Below, in pieces: positions 13,795 to 21,370 of a DNA stretch of 33,701 nucleotides; position 1 is the first letter of the stretch; each line of letters opens with the position of its first letter. The stretch covers positions 1-33,701 of the forward strand of contig CACWHI010000026.1 in assembly GCA_902760595.1 (NCBI GenBank), read 5' to 3'. The notes under the pieces are model-generated. The model was not told the origin of the DNA and did not search any database. It saw only the letters and a list, made by a program, of their open reading frames with translations. Made by a program: the position numbers and the translations under genes. The stretch is from an uncultured Eubacteriales bacterium. GTDB lineage: Bacteria > Bacillota > Clostridia > Christensenellales > Aristaeellaceae.

Positions 13795-15597
13795 TCAGTC
13801 TTTATCGCTCAGCAGGTGCTCCTTCAGGAAGGCGGCCACCTGCGGATAGCAGTCAAACTGGTTCTTGCGCTTGCTCAGGCCGTGGCCCTCATCCGGATAG
13901 CGCAGGTATTTGACGGGTACGCCGCGCTTCTCGAGGCTGGCGACGATCTGGTCGGCCTCGCTGACCGGTACGCGGGGGTCGTTGGCGCCGTGGATGACCA
14001 TGAGCGGCGCGGTGATCCTGTCCACCTTGTGGATGGGGGAGACACGGCGCAGGGTCTCACGGTCGTGCGCCAGGGTGCCGTATTCGGACTCACGGTGCGC
14101 GCGGCGGTATTCCGCGGTATTCTCCAGGAAGGTCTCCAGGTCGGACATGCCCACGGTATCGACCGCGGCGGCCCAGAGGTCAGGATAATTGGTGATGCTG
14201 GCCAGCGTCATATAGCCGCCGTAGCTGGCGCCCATGACCGCGATGCGCTTGGGATCGGCAATTCCCGCTTCGATCAGGTGCTTCACCAGGCATTCCACGT
14301 CGTGCACGCTGTCCAGCCGCTTTTCCACGTCGTCCAGATGGTGGTAATGCTTGCCGTAGCCGGTGCTGCCGCGCACGTTGGGCGCGACGATGCTGAAGCC
14401 CTCGCCGACCAGGTACTGGAGCAATGGCGAATACATGGGGAATTCCTGGCCCTCGGGACCGCCGTGGATCTCCAGAACCACCGGGCCGGGCTGCTTCGCG
14501 CCGTGGGCGCGGTAGAGCCAGTAAGGCACGCGCAGCCCGTCGTAGGAATGGTACTCGCACAGCAGCGGCTCGACAAGGTCGTCCTCGCTGATCTCGCCCA
14601 GGGGGCTGTCGGTGATGCGGCGCACGAAATCAGCGTCCATATCCAGCACCCAAATGCCCGAGGGGCGCTTCCCGCTGGAGAAGTTGAACAGCAGCCTGTG
14701 GCTGTCCGGCGCGAACTCGATGCCGCTGTAGGTATTGATGAAGCCTTTGGGCGGCAGCACGGTGTCCGCCAGCGCGTTGATCTTCAGGTCGAGGATCTTC
14801 AGTTCACCGTAGCCGTCCGTGTTCACGACCATGGCCAGGTAACGGTCGTCATAGCTCAGGGCCAGGCCCTCCACGTCCCATTTGTCCTCATAGACCCGGG
14901 TCATGGCAGCGGACGCGACGTCGTAGTAGGCCACGTACATGAACTCGCTGTCATAGTCGCAGGTCAGGTAGAAGCCGGTGCTGTCCGATTTCCAGGCGGG
15001 GGTGGCGTACTGGGCGTAAGAGCCCTGCGGATCGATGTCCTTCGCCTCGCCGGTAATCATGTCGATGATCCACATCTTGTTGTCGCTCATGCCCTTCAGC
15101 TTGTTGTAGAGCATGTAGCGGCCGTCGGGGGAGACGCCGCAGGGGTTGTTGTAATTGTCGTGGTTTTCCAGCACCATGATCTCCTCGCCGGTCTCCACGT
15201 TCTTCTTCATAATGTCGAAGCTGGCGGGATTGCGCCTGTTGCTGGAATAGTAGACCCACTGGCCGTCGGGCGTCATGCCGCCCATGTAGTGGCGGGCGCT
15301 GGGATTGGCGGTCAGGTTGACCGGCTCCTTCGCGCCGGCGCGGAGCAGGTAGATCTGCTCCTGCTCGTTGCCGCCCATGTCGGAGGCGAACAGCACGTCC
15401 TGATGGCCCGGCGTGCCCGCCAGGCGCCAGATGCGCTCGGTGCCGAAGGTCAGCTGCTCAGGCTTCTTCCCGTTGATATCGGTTTTCCAGATCTGCATGG
15501 TGCCGCTCTTATTATTGGTATAGGCGATCTCCCCGTCCCTGAGCCAGACGGCGGCGCCGTTCGTCTCGATACTGAAATACTGCTTCACGTCGCTCAT
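13795..15597 (-). CDS. Prolyl-oligopeptidase-type (S9) serine peptidase
   Basis: This is a 600-residue cytoplasmic peptidase. Residues about 1-345 form a beta-propeller with WD40-like/PD40 blades (GTMQIWKTDINGKKPEQLTFG, GVSPDGRYMLYN, FAPDSHRLLFN). Residues about 350-600 are the alpha/beta hydrolase domain: HGGPEGQE, NVRGSTGYGKHYH, nucleophile Ser458 in GASYGGYM, Asp540 in HGANDPRVP and His572 in DEGHGLS. Family members of the acylaminoacyl-peptidase/DPP type cleave short peptides entering the propeller. No signal peptide is present. It lies directly behind the peptide transporter ATPase genes (27-base gap) and in front of the amidohydrolase pair, consistent with degrading imported peptides. 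Confidence 0.94.
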   Translation of the reverse strand: MSDVKQYFSIETNGAAVWLRDGEIAYTNNKSGTMQIWKTDINGKKPEQLTFGTERIWRLAGTPGHQDVLFASDMGGNEQEQIYLLRAGAKEPVNLTANPSARHYMGGMTPDGQWVYYSSNRRNPASFDIMKKNVETGEEIMVLENHDNYNNPCGVSPDGRYMLYNKLKGMSDNKMWIIDMITGEAKDIDPQGSYAQYATPAWKSDSTGFYLTCDYDSEFMYVAYYDVASAAMTRVYEDKWDVEGLALSYDDRYLAMVVNTDGYGELKILDLKINALADTVLPPKGFINTYSGIEFAPDSHRLLFNFSSGKRPSGIWVLDMDADFVRRITDSPLGEISEDDLVEPLLCEYHSYDGLRVPYWLYRAHGAKQPGPVVLEIHGGPEGQEFPMYSPLLQYLVGEGFSIVAPNVRGSTGYGKHYHHLDDVEKRLDSVHDVECLVKHLIEAGIADPKRIAVMGASYGGYMTLASITNYPDLWAAAVDTVGMSDLETFLENTAEYRRAHRESEYGTLAHDRETLRRVSPIHKVDRITAPLMVIHGANDPRVPVSEADQIVASLEKRGVPVKYLRYPDEGHGLSKRKNQFDCYPQVAAFLKEHLLSDKD

Positions 15598-15624
15598 AAG
15601 CTGATAGCCTCCCGTAGCAATCGT

Positions 15625-16638
15625 TTATTTGTCGGCCGCCTGTACGCAATGGCAGGTGACCCAATGGCCGGGCGTGACCTCCACCAGGCCGGGATATTCG
15701 CTCTTGCATTTTTCGATGGGGCAGTAGCAGCGGGGCTCAAAGTAGCAGCCGGGGCCGTTGTCGATGGGCGTCGGCGGCTCGCCGCTGACCTCGATCACGT
15801 TGCGCACCTCGTTCGGGTCCAGAGAGGCGCAGTTGGAGATCAGCACCTTGGTGTAGGGGTGCAGCGGGTTGTGCAGGACCTCGTCGGTCTCGCCCATTTC
15901 CACGATGCGGCCCAGGTACATGACGGCCACGCGGTCGGAGATATAGCGCGTGGTGGCGATGTCGTGGGAAATGAATACCATGGCCGTCTGCTTTTCCTTG
16001 GCGAGCTTCACCAGCATGCTGATGATGTCCGCGCGGATGGACACGTCCAGCATGGATACGGGCTCGTCCGCCACCATAAAGCTGGGGTTCAGAAGCATGG
16101 AGCGCAGGATGGAGATGCGCTGAAGCTGGCCGCCGGACAGTTCATGCGGGTGGCGGTCGATATAGTCCTCCGCCGGATGCAGGCCGCTCTGCTCCAGGAT
16201 ATCCAGGATGATGCGCATGCGCTCGGCGTCGCTGGACCCGATCTTGTGGAGGCGCATCGGGTCCTCCAGGATGCGCTTCAGCGTGTGCCTGGGATCAAAG
16301 GTGTCGAAGGGATTCTGGAACACCATCTGGCAGGTGCGGCGGAAGCGCAGCGGGTCCTTCTTCAGCATCTCGCTGGTGTTCTCGCCGAAAAGCCTGATCT
16401 CGCCGGAGGTGCAGTCCTCCAGGTGCACCAGCACGCGGCCGAGGGTAGATTTGCCGCAGCCGGACTCGCCGATGACGCCCAGGATCTCGCCCTTTTTCAG
16501 CGAAAAGCTGACGCCGTCGACCGCCTTCACGGTCTGCTTATGGACCGTCTTGCCGTTCTTTTTGGATGTCAGGCGCTGGCTGTACCACTGCTTGACGTCC
16601 TTGACTTCCAATACCACGGAATTTTCAGTTCCCGCCAT
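15625..16638 (-). CDS. oppF: Oligopeptide/dipeptide ABC transporter ATP-binding protein, OppF/DppF type
   Basis: The 337-residue ATPase has Walker A GESGCGKST, Q-loop MVFQNPFDTFDP, signature LSGGQLQRISI, Walker B MVADEPVSMLD and the switch His in FISHDIATT. The C-terminal Opp/Dpp extension follows, with PHPYTKVLI-type NPLHPYTK and a cysteine group GCYFEPRCYCPIEKC. Compared with consensus, the Walker B region has SMLD instead of SALD. It energises the permeases encoded upstream together with the OppD-type subunit. The start overlaps the end of the OppD gene by 14 bases, with GGGAGG 8 nt upstream, so the two ATPases are coupled. Confidence 0.94.
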   Translation of the reverse strand: MAGTENSVVLEVKDVKQWYSQRLTSKKNGKTVHKQTVKAVDGVSFSLKKGEILGVIGESGCGKSTLGRVLVHLEDCTSGEIRLFGENTSEMLKKDPLRFRRTCQMVFQNPFDTFDPRHTLKRILEDPMRLHKIGSSDAERMRIILDILEQSGLHPAEDYIDRHPHELSGGQLQRISILRSMLLNPSFMVADEPVSMLDVSIRADIISMLVKLAKEKQTAMVFISHDIATTRYISDRVAVMYLGRIVEMGETDEVLHNPLHPYTKVLISNCASLDPNEVRNVIEVSGEPPTPIDNGPGCYFEPRCYCPIEKCKSEYPGLVEVTPGHWVTCHCVQAADK

Positions 16639-17602
16639 TGCTTACACCTCCCAACTGATGGCATGCCGCCTGCCACTGGTTCCCGACGGTCTGCAGGGTC
16701 GGCAGCGAGGTCCGGCACTGCTCCGTCGCGTAGGGACAGCGCGGCGCAAACACGCAGCCGGTGGGCTTGACGCTCAGGTCAGGCAGCGCGCCGGGAATAC
16801 CGCGCAGTTCCTCCTTTTCGCCGTTGAAGGAGGGGAAGGATTTGAGCAGGCCCTGGGTGTAGGGGTGCTTCGGATGCACGAGCACGTCCTTGACGTAGCC
16901 CGTTTCCAGCATCCGCCCGGCGTACATGACGGCGATCTTGTTGCAGGTCGAGGCGACGACGGATACGTCGTGCGTGATCATGACGCGGGTCAGGCGGAAC
17001 TGCTCCTGCAGGGCCATGATCTCCTTGAGGATCTGTCCCTGCGTCACCACGTCCAGCGCGGTGGTCGCCTCGTCCAGCACCAGCAGCTTGGGGTTGAACA
17101 GCAGGCTCAGCGCGATGGAGACGCGCTGCATCATGCCGCCGGAAAGCTCGTGGGGGAAGCTGGTATACACGCGGCTGGGCAGGTTGACCACTTTCAGCAT
17201 CTCGATGACGCGGGACCGGATCTCCTCCTTGGAGGCGTTCGGGCGATGGATACGGTATACGTCCTCCATCTGCTTGCCGACGCGGTGGACGGGGCTCAGC
17301 GCGTTCATTGATTTCTGGAAGACCACGGAGATCTCCGTCCAGCGGATCTTTCGCAGCTCTTCGTCGGAGAGCTTCAGCAGGTCCTTGCCGTCGAAAATGA
17401 CCTCGCCGTCAATAGTGCAGATGCGCTCTGAAAGCAGGCGAAGCATGCCCATGGCGAGCGTGGACTTGCCGGAGCCGCTCTCGCCCACGATGCCCAGGGC
17501 GTCCTGCGGTTCGATGGACATGTTGGCGTCCTGGACCGCGTATACATCCTTTTTGCCTACGTGGTAGGTGATATCCACGTGCTTGATATCGAGCAATGAC
17601 AT
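16625..17602 (-). CDS. oppD: Oligopeptide/dipeptide ABC transporter ATP-binding protein, OppD/DppD type
   Basis: This 325-residue ATPase shows Walker A GESGSGKSTLAM, Q-loop VFQKSMNALSPVHRVGKQM, signature LSGGMMQRVSIALSLL, Walker B LLVLDEATTALDVVTQ and the switch His in MITHDVSVV. The C-terminal region has HPKHPYTQGLLKSFP and GCVFAPRCPYATEQC, typical of the OppD subunit (family knowledge; in some members these cysteines hold an iron-sulfur cluster). The ATG is preceded by GGGGAGGAGG at about 7 nt. It follows the OppC gene by 17 bases and overlaps the OppF gene. Confidence 0.94.
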   Translation of the reverse strand: MSLLDIKHVDITYHVGKKDVYAVQDANMSIEPQDALGIVGESGSGKSTLAMGMLRLLSERICTIDGEVIFDGKDLLKLSDEELRKIRWTEISVVFQKSMNALSPVHRVGKQMEDVYRIHRPNASKEEIRSRVIEMLKVVNLPSRVYTSFPHELSGGMMQRVSIALSLLFNPKLLVLDEATTALDVVTQGQILKEIMALQEQFRLTRVMITHDVSVVASTCNKIAVMYAGRMLETGYVKDVLVHPKHPYTQGLLKSFPSFNGEKEELRGIPGALPDLSVKPTGCVFAPRCPYATEQCRTSLPTLQTVGNQWQAACHQLGGVSNGGN

Positions 17603-17619
17603 GGTATGACCTCCTCCCC

Positions 17620-18501
17620 TTACTTATTCGCGTTCATCTTCGGCGCGATGACCCGGTTCAGGCCGTCGCCGATCAGGAAGAAGGCCAGCACGTTGAGGAC
17701 CACCGCCAGGCCGGGGACGATCGCCACCCAGGGCGCCTTGGTCAGCAGGGATTTGCCGCTGCTGATCATCTGGCCCCAGCTGATGATGTTGGGGTCGCCC
17801 AGGCCCAGGAAGGAGAGACCGGCCTCCGTCAGGATGGCGCCGGAGATCTGCATGGTAGTGTTGGCCACGATGGGGAAGATGCCGTTGGGGATGATGTGGC
17901 GGAACATGATGGAGAGCTTGCTCTCGCCCATGGCCTGGCAGGACTTGATGAAGGTCCTGTTGCGCAGGCTGATGGCCTGGGCGCGCATCAGGCGCGCGTT
18001 GCCGGGCCAGGAGGTCAGGCCGATGACGATCATGACGTAGATCATGCGGCTGCCGAACATGGCGACGATGATCAGGATCAGGAAGAAGGAGGGCGTCATG
18101 ACGAAAATGTTGATGAACTCAACGATGACCTTGTCGACGCGCCCGCCGAAATAGCCCGCGATGCCGCCGATCAGGGTGCCGACCAGCGCGGCTATGGAGG
18201 CCGCGATAAAGCCGATCCTGAGGGAGGTCTGGGAGCCCCAGAGCATCTGGCTCAGGATATCACGGCCCAGCTTGTCCGTGCCGAGCCAGTGGATCGGCGC
18301 GCCGTTGGAGCCGGGCGTTCCCGGCGGCTTCATGAGCTCCGGGGTCAGCTCGTACGGATCGTAGGGGGAGAGCACCGGCGCGAGAACGGCCAGGGAAGCC
18401 ATGATCAGCACCAGGATCGCGCCGACCAGCAGCTGCTTGTTGGCCAGCATCGTAGCCCAGACGCGGGCAAAAAACGCTTTGACAGGATGCTTCTTTTTCA
18501 T
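17620..18501 (-). CDS. oppC: Peptide ABC transporter permease, OppC/DppC type
   Basis: The 293-residue inner-membrane permease has the short cytosolic N-terminus and first helix (LLVGAILVLIMASLAVLAPVLSPYDPYE), the periplasm-type loop HWLGTDKLGRDILSQMLWGSQTSL, and the EAA motif region MRAQAISLRNRTFIKSCQAMGESKLSIMFRHIIPN that contacts the ATPase. About six membrane helices are visible. The HWLGTDxLGRD motif is diagnostic of OppC/DppC/NikC permeases. The RBS is AAGGAGG. It follows the OppB gene by 14 bases in the same operon. Confidence 0.95.
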   Translation of the reverse strand: MKKKHPVKAFFARVWATMLANKQLLVGAILVLIMASLAVLAPVLSPYDPYELTPELMKPPGTPGSNGAPIHWLGTDKLGRDILSQMLWGSQTSLRIGFIAASIAALVGTLIGGIAGYFGGRVDKVIVEFINIFVMTPSFFLILIIVAMFGSRMIYVMIVIGLTSWPGNARLMRAQAISLRNRTFIKSCQAMGESKLSIMFRHIIPNGIFPIVANTTMQISGAILTEAGLSFLGLGDPNIISWGQMISSGKSLLTKAPWVAIVPGLAVVLNVLAFFLIGDGLNRVIAPKMNANK

Positions 18502-18515
18502 TTTCCCGCGCCTCC

Positions 18516-19484
18516 TTAATCCGTGTATTTGATCCGGGGATCGATCAGGCTGTATACGATATCCACCACGATCATCATGATCGCAATGCTGAGCGCGATG
18601 ATCAGGTATATGCCGCTGAGCAGGGGATAGTCGCGCTTGCTGATGGAGGAGTAGAGCAGCTGTCCCATACCCGGCCAGGAGAATACCGTTTCAATAAAGA
18701 CCGCGCCGCCGATCAGGTGCGCCAGGCTGCTGCCTACCACCGTGACGGTGGGGATCAGCGCGTTGCGCAGCACGTACTTGTTGAAAAGCCGCTTTTCGCT
18801 CATGCCTGTCGCGCGCAGGGTGGTGATGAAGTCCTCGCTCATCACCTGCAGCACGCTGGAGCGCGCGATGCGGAAATAGTAGGGCATGGTGATCAGCGCC
18901 AGCGTCGACACGGGCAGCACCAGGTGGTAGGCGATGTCGCCGACACGGGCCAGGCCCGTATACCCGGCGCGCATGTTCACCATACCCGACGTGGGCAGCC
19001 AGTGCAGGGTGGAGGCGAACAGCAGGATCAGCATCAGGCCGAGCCAGAAGGAGGGAGTGGAGTCAAACAGGTAAGATAATCCGCAGATGATCTGGTCGAA
19101 CACACCGCCGCTCTTGCGGGCGCAGCGTACGCCCAGCAGCGTGCCGATAGCCACCGCGATGATCAGCGCGGTCAGCGTCACCATCAGCGTGGGGCCGACA
19201 CGCTCCCCGATCAGGGCGAGCACGGGACGCTCGTTCACGTACGAATAGCCGAAATCGCCGCGCAGCACGCCGCCGACGTAGATAAAGAACTGCTCGGGAA
19301 TGGACTTGTCCAGGCCGAATTTTTCCGTCAGCGCCGCGATCTGGGCGGGGTTGGGATTATCCACGCCGGCCAGCATGACCATGGGGTCGCCGGGAGCCAG
19401 GCGGACGAGCACGAAGTTAATGGCGACGGAGATCATGACCATCAGCAGGCCCGTCAGCATCCTTTTCAACAGGTATCGTCTCAT
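18516..19484 (-). CDS. oppB: Peptide ABC transporter permease, OppB/DppB type
   Basis: The 322-residue permease starts with MRRYLLKRMLTGLLMVMISVAINFVLVRLAPGDP, the usual OppB first helix and RLAPGDP motif. It contains RGDFGYSYVNERPV and the EAA region ARSSVLQVMSEDFITTLRATGMSEKRLFNKYVLRNALIP, then SLAHLIGGAVFIETVFSWPGMGQLL, all typical of the family. About six helices are visible. ATG 19484 is preferred because AAGGGA lies about 11 nt upstream. An upstream ATG at 19508 has no RBS. It is separated from the substrate-binding protein gene by a 13-bp hairpin. Confidence 0.94.
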   Translation of the reverse strand: MRRYLLKRMLTGLLMVMISVAINFVLVRLAPGDPMVMLAGVDNPNPAQIAALTEKFGLDKSIPEQFFIYVGGVLRGDFGYSYVNERPVLALIGERVGPTLMVTLTALIIAVAIGTLLGVRCARKSGGVFDQIICGLSYLFDSTPSFWLGLMLILLFASTLHWLPTSGMVNMRAGYTGLARVGDIAYHLVLPVSTLALITMPYYFRIARSSVLQVMSEDFITTLRATGMSEKRLFNKYVLRNALIPTVTVVGSSLAHLIGGAVFIETVFSWPGMGQLLYSSISKRDYPLLSGIYLIIALSIAIMMIVVDIVYSLIDPRIKYTD

Positions 19485-19508
19485 GTGTTTGACTTTCCCT
19501 TCATTCAA

Positions 19509-19539
19509 AGGATGGCCCGAAGGTGATTCGGGCCATCCT
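19509..19539 (-). terminator. Intercistronic 13-bp hairpin between binding-protein and permease genes
   Basis: AGGATGGCCCGAA (19509-19521) and TTCGGGCCATCCT (19527-19539) pair perfectly around the 5-nt loop GGTGA. On the transcribed (minus) strand it lies 34 bases beyond the binding-protein stop and 24 bases before the oppB start. Only a weak TTTG follows. Such hairpins commonly act as partial terminators or mRNA stabilisers that leave more transcript for the binding protein. Confidence 0.7.
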
Positions 19540-19573
19540 GTTCAGATATTACCGAAAGTGTGCTTTGCCGCCA

Positions 19574-21163
19574 TCAGGGATGGTCAGCGGAGAAGCCGGT
19601 GTAGGTCATTTCGGAGGAAGCGGCCTTCTCGGGCACATCGTAGGGGGTGCCGACGATGCTCATCTTGATGGGATAGTGAGAGCCGTTCTCCATCAGGAAC
19701 ACCATGGGCATATCCTCGCACATGCACTTCTGCACGATGCTCAGGTACTCAGCGCGCTTCGCGGTGTCGGCTTCGATGTTGGAAGCGGCCAGCGCGGCGT
19801 CGACCTCAGGATTGTTGTAGCCGCCCAGGTTGGTGCCGCCGTTGCTCTGCACGCGGCCGGCCACGCCGGAGACGTCGGGGCCCTGGTAGCCCGCGAGCAT
19901 GGTGACCTGGAAGTTCTTGTTGACCTTGACCTGGTCAGACCAGGCGCCGTAGTCGATCATCTGCACGTCCAGATCGATGCCGGCTTCCTTCACGTACTGC
20001 TTGATCGCCTGGGCCATCTCGGTCCAGTTGCCGGACTCGAAGCCGACCATGGACAGGTGCAGGTAGTAGCCGTCAGCATCCGGGGTGTAGCCGGCCTGCT
20101 CTAGGAGCTTCTTCGCGCCTTCGATGTCACGGTCGGGCATCTTGTACTGCTTGTCCAGGTACAGGGGCTGCAGGGGGCTGATGAAGTATTCGGCCAGAGC
20201 GCCGCCGCCGCCGAAGCGATCGAAGATGCCCTGACGGTCGATGGCCTTCGCGAAGGCCTGACGGACTTCGACCTTGGATACGTCGGGATCGTCAAAGTTG
20301 AAGGTCAGGTAGGTGCGGTTCTGATACAGGGAAACGAACACGCGGTAGTCGGGATCGTTGTCGTGGTCGAAGGTGTTGATCTCGGGCAGGCTGTACAGGT
20401 AGTCCGCCTCGCCGTTCAGCCAGGCCTGGTAAGCGGTGTCTTCATCGCCGATGTTGACGAAGATCAGCTTGTCCAGGATGGGCTTGTCGCCCCAGAAATC
20501 CTCGTTCCGGGTCAGGGTGAAGGAAACGCCGGTCTGGTGGGAATCATACTTGTAGGGGCCGGTGCCGATCATAGTGCTTTCCTGGGTGAACAGGGCTTCC
20601 GGATCCTCGGCGCCTTCAAAGACGTGCTTGGGCAGGATGAAGGTGTCATACCAGCCGAGCTTCGGGATGATGGTCACGTCGGCCGCCTTCAGGTGCATCA
20701 CGACGGTGTTGTCGTCCGGGCACTCGATGGTGTCGATGCTCTCGAGGGAGGAGACGCGGCTCCAGCTCTTTTCGATGATGGTGTCATAGGTCCACTTGAC
20801 GTCGGCAGAGGTGAAGGGGACGCCGTCATGCCACTTGACGCCCTCGCGGAGATGGAAGGTCAGGTCCTTGCCGTCTTCGGAGAACTCGTAGGAGGACGCG
20901 AGGTCATAGTCCAGACCGTCGCCGGCCGCCAGCTTGATCAGGCGGTTGAACACGTTCTGCGCGATGGGCCAGAGGTTGTCGTCGCTGCGGTAGTCAGGCG
21001 CGTAATAGGTCGGATCGCCAGCGGTCTGGATGACGAAGGTGCCGCCGGGCGCCGCGCCTTCCTTGACGGGCTGGCCGTCGCCGGCCATGGTGATTTCTGC
21101 CAGCGCGGAAGCGCCGATCATGCAGAGCACGAGGGTCAGAGCGAGAAGCTTGGTAAGTTTCAT
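19574..21163 (-). CDS. Extracellular solute-binding protein, family 5 (peptide ABC transporter)
   Basis: The 529-residue protein has an N-terminal signal peptide (MKLTKLLALTLVLCMIGASALA). A Cys within it (LVLCMIG) is not a good lipobox, so type I cleavage after ALA is equally likely. The mature part matches the DppA/OppA (SBP_bac_5) fold: LTFHLREGVKWHDGVPFTSADVKWTYD is the family signature, and GTGPYKYDSHQTGVSFTLTRNEDFWGDKP follows. The ligand, probably a peptide, is inferred from the operon. It is the first gene of the transporter-peptidase operon, with its own promoter and an AGGGAGG RBS. Confidence 0.95.
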   Translation of the reverse strand: MKLTKLLALTLVLCMIGASALAEITMAGDGQPVKEGAAPGGTFVIQTAGDPTYYAPDYRSDDNLWPIAQNVFNRLIKLAAGDGLDYDLASSYEFSEDGKDLTFHLREGVKWHDGVPFTSADVKWTYDTIIEKSWSRVSSLESIDTIECPDDNTVVMHLKAADVTIIPKLGWYDTFILPKHVFEGAEDPEALFTQESTMIGTGPYKYDSHQTGVSFTLTRNEDFWGDKPILDKLIFVNIGDEDTAYQAWLNGEADYLYSLPEINTFDHDNDPDYRVFVSLYQNRTYLTFNFDDPDVSKVEVRQAFAKAIDRQGIFDRFGGGGALAEYFISPLQPLYLDKQYKMPDRDIEGAKKLLEQAGYTPDADGYYLHLSMVGFESGNWTEMAQAIKQYVKEAGIDLDVQMIDYGAWSDQVKVNKNFQVTMLAGYQGPDVSGVAGRVQSNGGTNLGGYNNPEVDAALAASNIEADTAKRAEYLSIVQKCMCEDMPMVFLMENGSHYPIKMSIVGTPYDVPEKAASSEMTYTGFSADHP

Positions 21164-21214
21164 AATGTACCTCCCTTTCTGTTTGCTTCTTTAATAGAAT
21201 GAAGCGTTGATACC

Positions 21215-21243
21215 TTTTTACCATAAATTGAGATTTGTATCAA
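21215..21243 (-). promoter_or_regulatory. Predicted promoter of the peptide transporter operon
   Basis: On the minus strand, TTGATA (21243-21238) and TAAAAA (21220-21215) are 17 bases apart, about 52 bases upstream of the binding-protein start. GATAC (21209-21213) and GTATC (21237-21241) form inverted arms that overlap the two promoter boxes, a possible operator. Confidence 0.6.
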
Positions 21244-21279
21244 GCCGTTTCAGCCTCTTCACTGCCACATTTTGGTACA

Positions 21280-21340
21280 TTTTATGTATTTTTTCTGTAT
21301 TATGTAAACGGATGGACTGTTTTTCTGTATTATATACACG
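21280..21340. repeat. Imperfect direct repeats in the divergent SBP/M14 intergenic region
   Basis: Two 21-base units, 21290-21310 and 21320-21340, match in 19 positions (shared core TTTTTCTGTATTAT) with a period of exactly 30 bases, about three helical turns. A shorter related piece, TTTTATGTATT, lies at 21280-21290. They sit between the two divergent promoters, and the second overlaps the AT-rich promoter area of the M14 gene. This arrangement suggests tandem binding sites for one regulator. Confidence 0.6.
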
Positions 21341-21370
21341 CGCTATTACATAATGATGCAGGAGGACACT

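Noticed and set aside
12697..16770. Very long plus-strand open frame (1357 codons) opposite the amidohydrolase, S9 and ATPase genes
   Set aside because: It runs antisense across three well-supported genes and into a fourth, with low-complexity His/Val/Gly/Asp-rich translation typical of GC-rich antisense frames, and has no recognisable domain.
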